DNA of 11,629 nt from an uncultured Porphyromonas sp. (GTDB taxonomy: Bacteria > Bacteroidota > Bacteroidia > Bacteroidales > Porphyromonadaceae). Each line of letters begins with the position of its first letter. Position 1 is the stretch's first letter. The stretch covers positions 1-11,629 of the forward strand of contig UWSO01000048.1 of the NCBI GenBank assembly GCA_900538385.1. Reading direction: 5' to 3'. Both the position numbers and the translations under genes were made by a program. The notes under the pieces were generated by a model. It worked only from the letters and a program-made list of their open reading frames with translations, had not been told where the DNA came from and did not search any database. Below, in pieces: positions 1 to 6,686 of the stretch.

Positions 1-20
1 GCGTCCGGAGCAGGGCGAGC

Positions 21-48
21 TCCACTCCAAATTGCATTTTGGAGTGGA
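21..48. repeat. Perfect inverted repeat, possible terminator of an upstream gene
   Basis: Arms tccactccaaa (21-31) and tttggagtgga (38-48) are exact reverse complements, 11 bp, around the 6-base loop ttgcat. An RNA hairpin would form on either strand. It lies at the left edge with no gene before it in view, so it may end a gene outside the window. A T-run does not follow on the + strand (aaaatacg follows), so intrinsic termination is only a guess. Confidence 0.5.
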
Positions 49-61
49 AAATACGCTAGTA

Positions 62-89
62 TTTCTAGTAGCACTAGTGCCACTAGAAA
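62..89. repeat. 28-base near-perfect palindrome upstream of the RloAB pair
   Basis: The half-sites 62-75 (tttctagtagcact) and 76-89 (agtgccactagaaa) are reverse complements except for one A/C mismatch at 70/81. The inner ten bases gcactagtgc are a perfect palindrome. As DNA this could be an operator for a dimeric regulator; as RNA it could be a hairpin with a ctag loop. It is centred about 70 bases upstream of the -7 box of the downstream pair. A related but less symmetric sequence occurs at 2201-2221. Confidence 0.55.
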
Positions 90-93
90 AAGT

Positions 94-142
94 TCTGATC
101 TCTAACTTCTAATATCTAACTTCTAATATCTAACTTCTTTTT
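94..142 (+). repeat. Heptamer (TCTAAYN) tandem array A
   Basis: Seven consecutive 7-base units start at 94, 101, 108, 115, 122, 129 and 136. The middle five alternate exactly as tctaact, tctaata, tctaact, tctaata, tctaact, so the array also reads as a 14-bp repeat. The first (tctgatc) and last (tcttttt) units are degenerate. The array ends two bases before a TAnnTTTG promoter box, so it fills the place where a -33 element would sit. Confidence 0.85.
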
Positions 143-144
143 CG

Positions 145-152
145 TACCTTTG
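145..152 (+). promoter_or_regulatory. Bacteroidetes -7 promoter box for the RloAB pair
   Basis: TACCTTTG matches the Bacteroidetes primary sigma factor -7 consensus TAnnTTTG. Transcription would start near 159 and leave a leader of about 55 bases before the ATG at 214. There is no convincing -33 TTTG at 19-21 bases upstream; that position falls inside the heptamer array. Confidence 0.55.
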
Positions 153-213
153 CTGTAGAAAAATTACGCTAAGCAGTCTTTTCTCACTGTCTTCCCAAAC
201 AGGTCTAATCTAT

Positions 214-1572
214 ATGCTAGTACGTCTTAGAGTAAAGAATATCCTCTCCTATGGAGCTGAGAGCGAGATTTATTTTATCCCTTACAAACGCCTTAAAAGT
301 CATCTCAACCACATTGCCAAAAGAGACGAACGTCCGCTCGACTTACTTCGTTATACAGCAATTTACGGAGCAAATGGGGCTGGCAAGAGTAACTTATTAC
401 ACGCACTAGAGTTATGTATCGAAGCCTTGAGATCCTTTCAAGTGGATAATCTATGGCGCAATCGCAATCTATTGATTCCTAAGGAAGAGACTCAAGAGAT
501 ACAGATTGAATTTGCTCCTCAAGGAGACTCATTTACGTATACCTATGGCCTAAGCTTGAGAGAGGGAGTCGTAGAGGAAGAGTATCTATCCAAGCAAGGC
601 TTCAGAAAAGACGGCAATCCCTCCGATAGAGGAGAGCAAACGCTCCTAGATCGTAGGTGTGAGGATGCCATCTATCGATATGAGATACCAGCCTTTGATC
701 AAATGAAAAATGGAGAGGTCTATCAGAGCGATGTCATCCCAAACCTAGTCAAGCCCAATGAGATTAGCTTGGGTCGCATTGCTAAGCTAGACAAGGAAGA
801 GCTATCGGACATTAAAAACGCATACGAATGGCTGACCAAGAAAGTCCAGATTATCACCCCCAATACGTATAATACTGTTTGGACAGTCAACCTTCGTAAC
901 GATGACAAATTTCGCGAGTTCTACAATACACTGATCTCAAAGTTTGACACGGGAATAACTCACCTAGAGACTGTCGAGTTGCCATTGGATAAAGTTGTTC
1001 CACCCGACTCTCTATCTGCAATCAAAGAAAAGTTGGACAAATCTCCTGTCTATGCCTTTCGCTCTTCAGCTAATAAAGTCCCAAGTACCTTCGTTAAGAA
1101 CTCCGATGGCGAGATTGTCTCCTTATTTGTTCTTAGCGAACACAGAGCTTCTGATGATACTCCTGTAGTGCCTTTTGACTTCAATATGGAGTCTGACGGC
1201 ACACTGCGTCTTGCAGATATTCTAGCTATTATTTACGAGATGCTAGAGATGGACACTGTCTTTCTAGTAGATGAAATAGAAAGTAGCCTACACCCTTTGC
1301 TAATCAAAAAAGTACTCGAATGGCTAATGTCTAGAGACAACGTCAAGGGGCAACTTATCTTCACTACCCACAACCCCATACTGCTCTCTTCAGACCTCCT
1401 CAGACGTGATGAGATTTGGTTTGTAGAGAAGAGGGGATCTAATGCAAAGCTATATAGCTTATCTGACTATTGTCAAGAGCATAAGTCTATAGATATTGCT
1501 AAAGGGTATTTGAATGGACGTTATGGAGCAATCCCTTTTTTAGGCGAATTAGATGGTCTTAAGTGGAGATGA
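214..1572 (+). CDS. rloA: AAA15/RloA-like ATPase, likely phage-defence component
   Basis: This is an ABC/SMC-type ATPase of the AAA15 (COG1106, RloA/abortive-infection) group, 452 residues. Visible parts, in order: N-terminal strand (LRVKNILSYG), Walker A GANGAGKS (52-59), a long middle region rich in charged residues, a signature-like ESDGT (326-330), Walker B VFLVDEIE (349-356; D353, E354), D-loop SSLHP (357-361) and switch histidine in TTHN (H386). The C-terminal GRYGAIPFL (435-443) is typical of the RloA group. It lacks a signal peptide and is cytosolic. Its stop overlaps the next start by 4 bases (ATGA), which points to translational coupling and a joint complex. By family analogy it would sense infection and control the TOPRIM partner; that role is inferred. 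Base composition looks lower in GC than the downstream operon (24/60 in 241-300 by hand count, against 33/60 in 4501-4560). The symbol reflects family and pairing, not proven orthology. Confidence 0.9.
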   Translation: MLVRLRVKNILSYGAESEIYFIPYKRLKSHLNHIAKRDERPLDLLRYTAIYGANGAGKSNLLHALELCIEALRSFQVDNLWRNRNLLIPKEETQEIQIEFAPQGDSFTYTYGLSLREGVVEEEYLSKQGFRKDGNPSDRGEQTLLDRRCEDAIYRYEIPAFDQMKNGEVYQSDVIPNLVKPNEISLGRIAKLDKEELSDIKNAYEWLTKKVQIITPNTYNTVWTVNLRNDDKFREFYNTLISKFDTGITHLETVELPLDKVVPPDSLSAIKEKLDKSPVYAFRSSANKVPSTFVKNSDGEIVSLFVLSEHRASDDTPVVPFDFNMESDGTLRLADILAIIYEMLEMDTVFLVDEIESSLHPLLIKKVLEWLMSRDNVKGQLIFTTHNPILLSSDLLRRDEIWFVEKRGSNAKLYSLSDYCQEHKSIDIAKGYLNGRYGAIPFLGELDGLKWR

Positions 1573-2174
1573 AAAGAACAAAGAGTTACAGTCGCAAGTC
1601 TGCTCACAAGAGCTCTAATCTGATCATAATCTTCTGCGAAGGGGAAGATACAGAGCCTGCCTACTTCAAGCCTTTTTGCAAAGAAGATAGTCGCCTTAAG
1701 GTCAAGCTGTATCCTCCTGACAAGTCACACCCCAATAACTCTCCTCGAGGTCTATACCTAAGAGCCAAGCGGTATAAACAAGAAAACGATTTGCGTAACG
1801 ATGACTCTATTTGGCTCGTCTTCGACAGCGACTACAACGACCTAGAGGAGCTAAAAAAGGTGAGACAAATGGCCGAAGAGCAAAAGTTTCACATCGCTCA
1901 AAGCAATCCTTGTTTTGAGCTTTGGATTTACTACCATTACGCTTCGTCTGTACCAAAGAACGCTCCTACATCTCAGATCGGATGGAAAGAATACTTAGAC
2001 GAACAAATCTCTGGTGGTTGGAAAGCTGAGGCGTGCCACCAAATGGTGAAAACGGCTATTGAACATGCAGAGAGTACATTCCAAGCAGATTGCGATGATA
2101 TACCAACACTTTACAGTACAGAGTGCTATAAACTACTAGAAGACATATTGCAACTACAAGATGGGTGGTGCTAA
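1569..2174 (+). CDS. rloB: RloB-family TOPRIM protein, likely nuclease effector
   Basis: A 201-residue protein of the RloB family, partner of the upstream ATPase. I chose ATG at 1569, which overlaps the upstream stop as ATGA, over the GTG two codons earlier. TOPRIM signatures are visible: the N-terminal strand plus glutamate in IIIFCEGEDTE (19-29, E24), the DxD motif in WLVFDSDYN (82-90, D86 and D88), and the RloB hallmark SNPCFELW (112-119, E117). These acidic residues would bind Mg2+ for cleavage of DNA or RNA. The N-terminus is strongly basic (KRTKSYSRKSAHK), which fits nucleic-acid binding. Length is normal for the family and no key residue appears lost. Lactococcal AbiL pairs an ATPase with, as I recall, a protein of this family; PARIS pairs AAA15 with a different TOPRIM family. 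Substrate and trigger cannot be read from sequence. Confidence 0.88.
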   Translation: MKRTKSYSRKSAHKSSNLIIIFCEGEDTEPAYFKPFCKEDSRLKVKLYPPDKSHPNNSPRGLYLRAKRYKQENDLRNDDSIWLVFDSDYNDLEELKKVRQMAEEQKFHIAQSNPCFELWIYYHYASSVPKNAPTSQIGWKEYLDEQISGGWKAEACHQMVKTAIEHAESTFQADCDDIPTLYSTECYKLLEDILQLQDGWC

Positions 2175-2200
2175 CTAGCTCTTGGCGGCTAGCTAGAAGC

Positions 2201-2262
2201 AGTAGCACTCCTAGCACCACTCTAACATCTAATCTCTAGCATCTAATTTCTAAAGCCTAATC
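2201..2262 (+). repeat. Second copy of the intergenic cassette: AGTAGCACT...CCACT motif plus heptamer array B
   Basis: agtagcact (2201-2209) and ccact (2217-2221) match the central part of the palindrome at 67-84, with two extra bases between the halves. Six heptamers follow, starting at 2221, 2228, 2235, 2242, 2249 and 2256: tctaaca, tctaatc, tctagca, tctaatt, tctaaag, cctaatc. A further tctctcc at 2263 is degenerate. As with array A, a TAnnTTTG box comes shortly after (2281). Confidence 0.75.
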
Positions 2263-2280
2263 TCTCTCCTCACTAATTGC

Positions 2281-2288
2281 TATCTTTG
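2281..2288 (+). promoter_or_regulatory. Bacteroidetes -7 promoter box for the rbfA operon
   Basis: TATCTTTG fits TAnnTTTG exactly. It lies 23 bases before the rbfA ATG, so the leader would be under 20 bases. No good -33 TTTG is seen at the usual distance; the heptamer array and a pyrimidine-rich stretch occupy that zone. It would drive the five-gene operon to 6686. Confidence 0.55.
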
Positions 2289-2311
2289 TATGCATAACGA
2301 CTGATGACACT

Positions 2312-2647
2312 ATGGATACAAGAAGACAACAGAAGATAGCACGACTGATACAGAAGGAGATGGGAGAGATCTTTCGCCCACTCACGCAGCAGCTGCGTGG
2401 GGTGCTGGTGAGCGTTACCCTAGTACGGGTCACCTCCGACCTGAGCAGAGCTCATATTTACCTGAGTATCTTCCCATCTGAGCGTGCTGACGAATTACTT
2501 AAGTACATCCAGGACAACGCTGGTAGCTACCGCTATGAGCTGGGACAGCGCACGGGCAAGCAGCTACGAGTCATCCCCGAGATGGAGTACCATATAGATG
2601 ACTCTCTAGACTATCTGGAGCGTATCGACAAGCTACTAGAGCAATAA
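2312..2647 (+). CDS. rbfA: Ribosome-binding factor A
   Basis: RbfA binds the 30S subunit and helps mature the 5' end of 16S rRNA late in assembly; it also matters in cold adaptation. The 111-residue protein has the family length and layout: N-terminal helix (RRQQKIARLIQKEMGEIF), the central VTLVRVTSDLSRAHIYLSIF stretch (35-54) that forms the KH-like core, and the C-terminal RVIPEMEYHIDDSLDY segment (86-101) matching the usual R-x-x-P-E-L-x-F-x-x-D-x-S pattern. It opens a compact operon: the permease starts 22 bases after its stop. The ATG at 2312 is the natural start, just after the promoter box. Confidence 0.95.
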   Translation: MDTRRQQKIARLIQKEMGEIFRPLTQQLRGVLVSVTLVRVTSDLSRAHIYLSIFPSERADELLKYIQDNAGSYRYELGQRTGKQLRVIPEMEYHIDDSLDYLERIDKLLEQ

Positions 2648-2669
2648 ATTGATTCGCTAGCTCCACACG

Positions 2670-3884
2670 ATGCGTCTGCCCTTCTTTATCGCTTGGCGAT
2701 ACCTCTTTGCCCACAAGAAGCTGGGTGCTATCAATATAGTCACCCGCGTGAGCGTGCTGGCCATCGCCGTGGTATCGATGACGATGATCTGCGTGCTATC
2801 CATCTACAATGGGTACGAGCAGATGATCCTCGACAAAGTGGTCGGACTGGACCCACAGCTACTGATTACGAAGGGAGATGAAGCGCCCTTTGACCAGAGC
2901 GTGGTAACCAAAGAGATTAGTTCGATAAATGGGATCGCATCGATTGCTCCGCTTGTGTGGGGTGAGGGGCTGGTGAGTCGTACGGAGGGCGAGAGCTTCT
3001 CCGCGGCGCATCTATATGGTGTAGACAGTGCCTACCTGCGCATCTCTAGCATGGAGCGGTACCTGTACAGTGGAGACATAGCGATATATCCTGGACAATA
3101 TAATCTGGGTGCCTCGATAGCACTCAACCTAAGCACGATAGCGAACGACACGGATCCGCTCGTCATCACGCTCCCCAAGCGTAAGGGATACATCAACCCG
3201 ATCATGCCAATGACTTCGCTGAGGCGGTCTCAGGGGGTGCCCGTGTCGGTGCTTTTTACGGACAATGTGGTTTACGACAACTCTATCTTCATGCCGCTCT
3301 CTGAGTTACGTTCGCTGCTGATGCTTGACGAGCATCAAGCGCACGGACTAGCCATACAGCTAGACGAGCATGCAGATGAAGGTGCTATACAGAGAGCCAT
3401 AGCGACAAAGCTGGGTGAGGAGTACATCGTCCGCAACCGCCCCGAGCAGCAGCCGCACTTGATGCGTCTCGTGGCTATCGAGAAGTGGATCACGTCGCTC
3501 ATCTTTGCCTTTATCCTCTTATTGGCTGCCTACAATGTGATGGCTAGTATATCGATGCTTCTCATATCAAAGCAGGAGGATATAGCGATCCTACATGCAC
3601 TCGGCGAGACGCCACGGGAGATCAGACGCACCTTCCAGCTAGAGGGACTGATGGTGACACTCATCGGTGCTGTCGGTGGCATAGCTATCGGCATCATCCT
3701 CTGCTTACTACAGATACGCTATGGGTGGCTCACGATCGATCTAGCTTTGGATTCGCAGCCTTACCCAGTAGCTGTACGACTGACAGATCTATTCGTAGTG
3801 CTCTTACTGGTCTTTGCCGTTGGGTATCTAGCGGCTGTCTATCCCGTACGCAAGTTGATTGCTCACCGCAACGCTTCACGCTAA
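2670..3884 (+). CDS. LolC/LolE-type ABC transporter permease (FtsX/MacB family)
   Basis: An inner-membrane permease of 404 residues built like LolC/LolE, which extract lipoproteins from the inner membrane for transfer to LolA. Layout: cytoplasmic RYLFAHKKLGAINIV leading into TM1 (about 24-46, ending near VLSIYNGYEQ), a large periplasmic domain (about 47-270), then TM2 (273-299), the cytoplasmic coupling stretch KQEDIAILHALGETPREI (301-318), TM3 (324-347) and TM4 (373-391). KQEDIAIL...G is characteristic of the LolC/E subgroup. No ATP-binding partner (LolD) is encoded here, so it must come from elsewhere. It sits 22 bases after rbfA and 4 bases before the DUF4924 gene, clearly co-transcribed. 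Whether it carries lipoproteins is inferred from family resemblance. Confidence 0.88.
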   Translation: MRLPFFIAWRYLFAHKKLGAINIVTRVSVLAIAVVSMTMICVLSIYNGYEQMILDKVVGLDPQLLITKGDEAPFDQSVVTKEISSINGIASIAPLVWGEGLVSRTEGESFSAAHLYGVDSAYLRISSMERYLYSGDIAIYPGQYNLGASIALNLSTIANDTDPLVITLPKRKGYINPIMPMTSLRRSQGVPVSVLFTDNVVYDNSIFMPLSELRSLLMLDEHQAHGLAIQLDEHADEGAIQRAIATKLGEEYIVRNRPEQQPHLMRLVAIEKWITSLIFAFILLLAAYNVMASISMLLISKQEDIAILHALGETPREIRRTFQLEGLMVTLIGAVGGIAIGIILCLLQIRYGWLTIDLALDSQPYPVAVRLTDLFVVLLLVFAVGYLAAVYPVRKLIAHRNASR

Positions 3885-3888
3885 TACT

Positions 3889-4455
3889 ATGACGAACCAA
3901 GCTAATACTCCTGGGCTACTGCCTGACGTACCTGAGTACACTGCTCAGATCATACATCTATGGATCGCCGAGGAGAGTATACGTATCCTCACTCGCCAGC
4001 AGCAACCGCTGGAGCTACTCCAGCAACATCTGATGCAGTCCGATCCCCTCAGACAAAATCTGATGAAGCAGTTACTCAGCGAGGAGTCGGTCGCGCAGAT
4101 CCTCAGCGGTCAGCACGCTCCTGTCACGAAGCAGCTGCTTGCTGAGTGCGAGGCAATACACAAGAAAGTAAGCCAAGACGAGCGCAACATCGTCTACCAA
4201 GGGTGCTACATACTAGTCCTACCGACCATCGTCGCCTTTAGAGCGAAAGATCCACACGCCAAGGAAATGGGTGAGATAGAGATCCTCTGCACGATCCTCT
4301 ACAACGCCACCATGCAGGGACTCACAGGAAGCAGCACGGCAGGAGCAGAGCACTCCCCTACCGACACGCGTGTCTACCAGCAGATCAGCGCACTCTTTGC
4401 CCTACTCGATCAGGAGTACCATCGCAAGCATCACAAGGAGGAGCCACAGTCATGA
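3889..4455 (+). CDS. DUF4924 family protein, function unknown
   Basis: A 188-residue, mostly helical, soluble protein resembling the Bacteroidetes-specific DUF4924 family, whose function is not known. Recognisable parts are the N-terminal AQIIHLWIAEESIRI, which matches the family's aromatic-rich first helix, and the central YILVLPTIVAFRAKDP (residues about 103-118), matching its LPFIVELRAK motif, followed by an acidic EMGEIEIL. I placed the start at ATG 3889, 4 bases after the permease stop; a TTG ten codons upstream would overlap the permease. It overlaps rfbD by 4 bases (ATGA). From memory, DUF4924 next to rfbD also occurs in Bacteroides. No catalytic motif or membrane segment is visible. 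Confidence 0.75.
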   Translation: MTNQANTPGLLPDVPEYTAQIIHLWIAEESIRILTRQQQPLELLQQHLMQSDPLRQNLMKQLLSEESVAQILSGQHAPVTKQLLAECEAIHKKVSQDERNIVYQGCYILVLPTIVAFRAKDPHAKEMGEIEILCTILYNATMQGLTGSSTAGAEHSPTDTRVYQQISALFALLDQEYHRKHHKEEPQS

Positions 4456-5354
4456 GCAAAGGGCGTATCATCTTACTCGGTGCCTCGGGACAGCTAGGAC
4501 GCAGTATCACACGAGAGCTAGCAGAGCGGGGTAATCCTTACGAACTGGTCAGCTACACGCATGAGCAGCTTGACTACACCGACACGGAGTCTGTATCCCG
4601 AGCGATCAAGCTCTGGGAAGAGCAAGCTATCGCTTACGACTGGACGATGGTGGTCAACTGCGCTGCCTTCACACAGGTAGACCTTGCCGAGGATCCTGTA
4701 CACTATCGTGACCTCTTGGCACTCAATGCGCTACTACCAGCACAGCTGGCGGAGAGTCATCTGCCGATCATACAGATTAGCACAGACTATGTCTTCGACG
4801 GGAAGCAGGGTACGCCCTATCATGAGGAAGATAGTACCAATCCACAGAGTCTCTATGGTCGCACCAAGCGTCAGGGAGAGCTAGCACTCCTGATGCACCC
4901 GACACATCCCGCTGAGCAGCACCTAGTCATCCGCACGCAGTGGCTATGGGCTCCCTGGGGACACAACTTCGTTCGCACCATGTTACGACTGGCTCGTGAG
5001 GGGAAGTCGCTGCGTGTCGTCAACGATCAGATCGGTTCGCCTACGTCGGCCCCTTCGCTGGCACGAGCTATCTGCAAGATCATCGCTTGTTACGATACCG
5101 AGCGTACCTTTCGCACGCCCCTACTCCACTATGCCGACCGAGGTATCTGCTCGTGGTACGACTTGGCCTATGAGGCGATCGCCACGCATGTGCCTGAGTA
5201 CGACTTGTCGCAACTGACTCCGATCCCTACGGCTGAGTACCCTACGGCTGCCGAGCGTCCCGCTTACAGCGTACTAGCGACCGACAGGATAACGGCTTGC
5301 TACGGCATCACGCCCCCTCAATGGCAAGACGAACTACAGATAGCTATAGACTAA
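4452..5354 (+). CDS. rfbD: dTDP-4-dehydrorhamnose reductase
   Basis: An NAD(P)H-dependent extended SDR that catalyses the last step of dTDP-L-rhamnose synthesis, supplying rhamnose for surface polysaccharide. The 300-residue length is normal. Motifs: nucleotide-binding GASGQLG (10-16), VNCAAFTQVDLAE (68-80), STDYVFDG (110-117), catalytic YxxxK (Y135, K139), TQWLWAPWGHNFVRTML (162-178), VNDQIGSPTSAPSLA (190-204) and the C-terminal ERPAYSVL (269-276) typical of RmlD. The rmlA, rmlB and rmlC genes are absent here, so the pathway is scattered in this genome. The start overlaps the DUF4924 stop (ATGA) and the stop abuts the MATE start without a gap. Confidence 0.93.
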   Translation: MSKGRIILLGASGQLGRSITRELAERGNPYELVSYTHEQLDYTDTESVSRAIKLWEEQAIAYDWTMVVNCAAFTQVDLAEDPVHYRDLLALNALLPAQLAESHLPIIQISTDYVFDGKQGTPYHEEDSTNPQSLYGRTKRQGELALLMHPTHPAEQHLVIRTQWLWAPWGHNFVRTMLRLAREGKSLRVVNDQIGSPTSAPSLARAICKIIACYDTERTFRTPLLHYADRGICSWYDLAYEAIATHVPEYDLSQLTPIPTAEYPTAAERPAYSVLATDRITACYGITPPQWQDELQIAID

Positions 5355-6686
5355 ATGCGCGCTAAGGTAGAGGATCAAAGGCTAAATCGGCACATTCTGC
5401 AGCTCACGATCCCCAATATCATCTCTAATATCACTGTCCCGCTACTTTCGCTTATCGATGTAGGGCTGGCGGGACACATGGCTCACCCCGAAGCTATAGG
5501 CTCGGTCACCGTAGCGGCTACCATCACCAACACGATCTACTGGCTCTTTGGCTTCATACGACTAGGCACGACAGGACTCGTCGCTCAGGCTTACGGCCGG
5601 CAAGACAGCTCTGACATCAATCGTCAGCTGGCTCGCGGCATCACGATGGCACTCCTCTGTACGATCATCGTACTGATCATATCCCCCTTTGCCACGCTCC
5701 TGAGCGGTGTCGTCACAGGCGGCGCTACCGAGCGTCTAGGCACAGAGGCTGAGCAATACATCCAGATCATCTTCTCGGCAGCACCTGCTGTCATGATGAT
5801 CTATGCGCTGAATGGATGGTTCATCGGTATGCAAAACACGCGCATCCCAATGATTGCCTCCATGAGTGCACTGGTGGTCAACTTCCTCGTCTCCTATACG
5901 CTCGTCGTTCACTACCAGATGGGTGTCGAGGGACTCGCTATAGGCACCTGTGTAGCGCAGTATAGCCAGGCACTCCTACTACTCACCATCCTACTCATTA
6001 GGTATCGCCATCTCGTGCGTCATATGACGCTGCATCACTTCACGGATACAAAGGGTTACGGGCGTTACCTCATCCTCGGCAAGGATCTGATGCTTCGCTC
6101 CTTGCTACTCAGCAGTATCACGCTCTTCTTCACCTATGCGGGTGTCCGTGAGGGTGCGATCGCTGTGGGAGCTAATGCGCTGCTGATGCAGTTCTTCAGT
6201 ATCTTCAGTTACTTTATGGATGGCTTTGCCTATGCCGGTGAGTCGCTCTCGGGGCGCTTCTACGGCGCCGGTCGTATAGACTTACTCAACGCAGTGATAG
6301 GTAGTCTCTTTGCCATAGGCATCGTCTTATCACTCCTCGCTGCGCTCCTCTTTGCGTTCTATCCCGATGGCTTGCTTCGCTTCTTGAGTAGTCACGACGA
6401 GATCATCGCTTATGCTAGGCAGTACCATCTCTGGGCAGCATTGATCCCACTGGTAGGCTTCGGTGCTTTCCTCTGGGATGGTATCTACGCAGGCACGACC
6501 CGCTCGGCAGGTCTCAAATGGTCTATGATAGGATCTAGTATTGTCTTCTTCACGCTCTACTATATACTCTATAATTCACTCGGTATGACCGCCTTGTGGA
6601 TCGCTTTCGACAGCTATCTACTGGTACGTACGGCGATCCTCACGGTGATCTGGTATAGGCGTCCGCTGAGGGATACTACTACCTGA
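5355..6686 (+). CDS. MATE family efflux transporter (DinF-like)
   Basis: An inner-membrane multidrug and toxic-compound exporter of 443 residues with about twelve hydrophobic segments, driven by an H+ or Na+ gradient. The N-terminal TIPNIISNITVPLLSLID followed by VGLAGHM (about 18-42) is the MatE-type first helix and loop, and GFIRLGTTGLVAQAYGRQD (65-83) is typical of the DinF branch. The second half repeats the fold (from about 235). The ATG directly follows the rfbD stop, so it is the last gene of the operon. Its last 8 bases overlap the 3' end of the opposite-strand lipoprotein gene, and I see no terminator hairpin there. Substrate cannot be told from sequence. Confidence 0.92.
   Translation: MRAKVEDQRLNRHILQLTIPNIISNITVPLLSLIDVGLAGHMAHPEAIGSVTVAATITNTIYWLFGFIRLGTTGLVAQAYGRQDSSDINRQLARGITMALLCTIIVLIISPFATLLSGVVTGGATERLGTEAEQYIQIIFSAAPAVMMIYALNGWFIGMQNTRIPMIASMSALVVNFLVSYTLVVHYQMGVEGLAIGTCVAQYSQALLLLTILLIRYRHLVRHMTLHHFTDTKGYGRYLILGKDLMLRSLLLSSITLFFTYAGVREGAIAVGANALLMQFFSIFSYFMDGFAYAGESLSGRFYGAGRIDLLNAVIGSLFAIGIVLSLLAALLFAFYPDGLLRFLSSHDEIIAYARQYHLWAALIPLVGFGAFLWDGIYAGTTRSAGLKWSMIGSSIVFFTLYYILYNSLGMTALWIAFDSYLLVRTAILTVIWYRRPLRDTTT

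Noticed and set aside
94..142. CRISPR-like array
   Set aside because: The units are 7 bases with no spacers between them; this is a simple tandem array.
214..2174. Toxin-antitoxin pair
   Set aside because: Sizes and motifs (ABC-type ATPase with TOPRIM protein) fit RloAB/AbiL-type modules better than any toxin-antitoxin family I know.
3859..3888. TTG start giving DUF4924 ten extra residues
   Set aside because: It would overlap the permease gene by 26 bases, whereas ATG at 3889 follows the permease stop by 4 bases and suits the operon spacing.
4684..5217. Two open frames (66 and 73 codons) inside rfbD
   Set aside because: Out-of-frame shadows of a gene with all RmlD motifs intact; their arginine/serine-rich composition is typical of a wrong frame.
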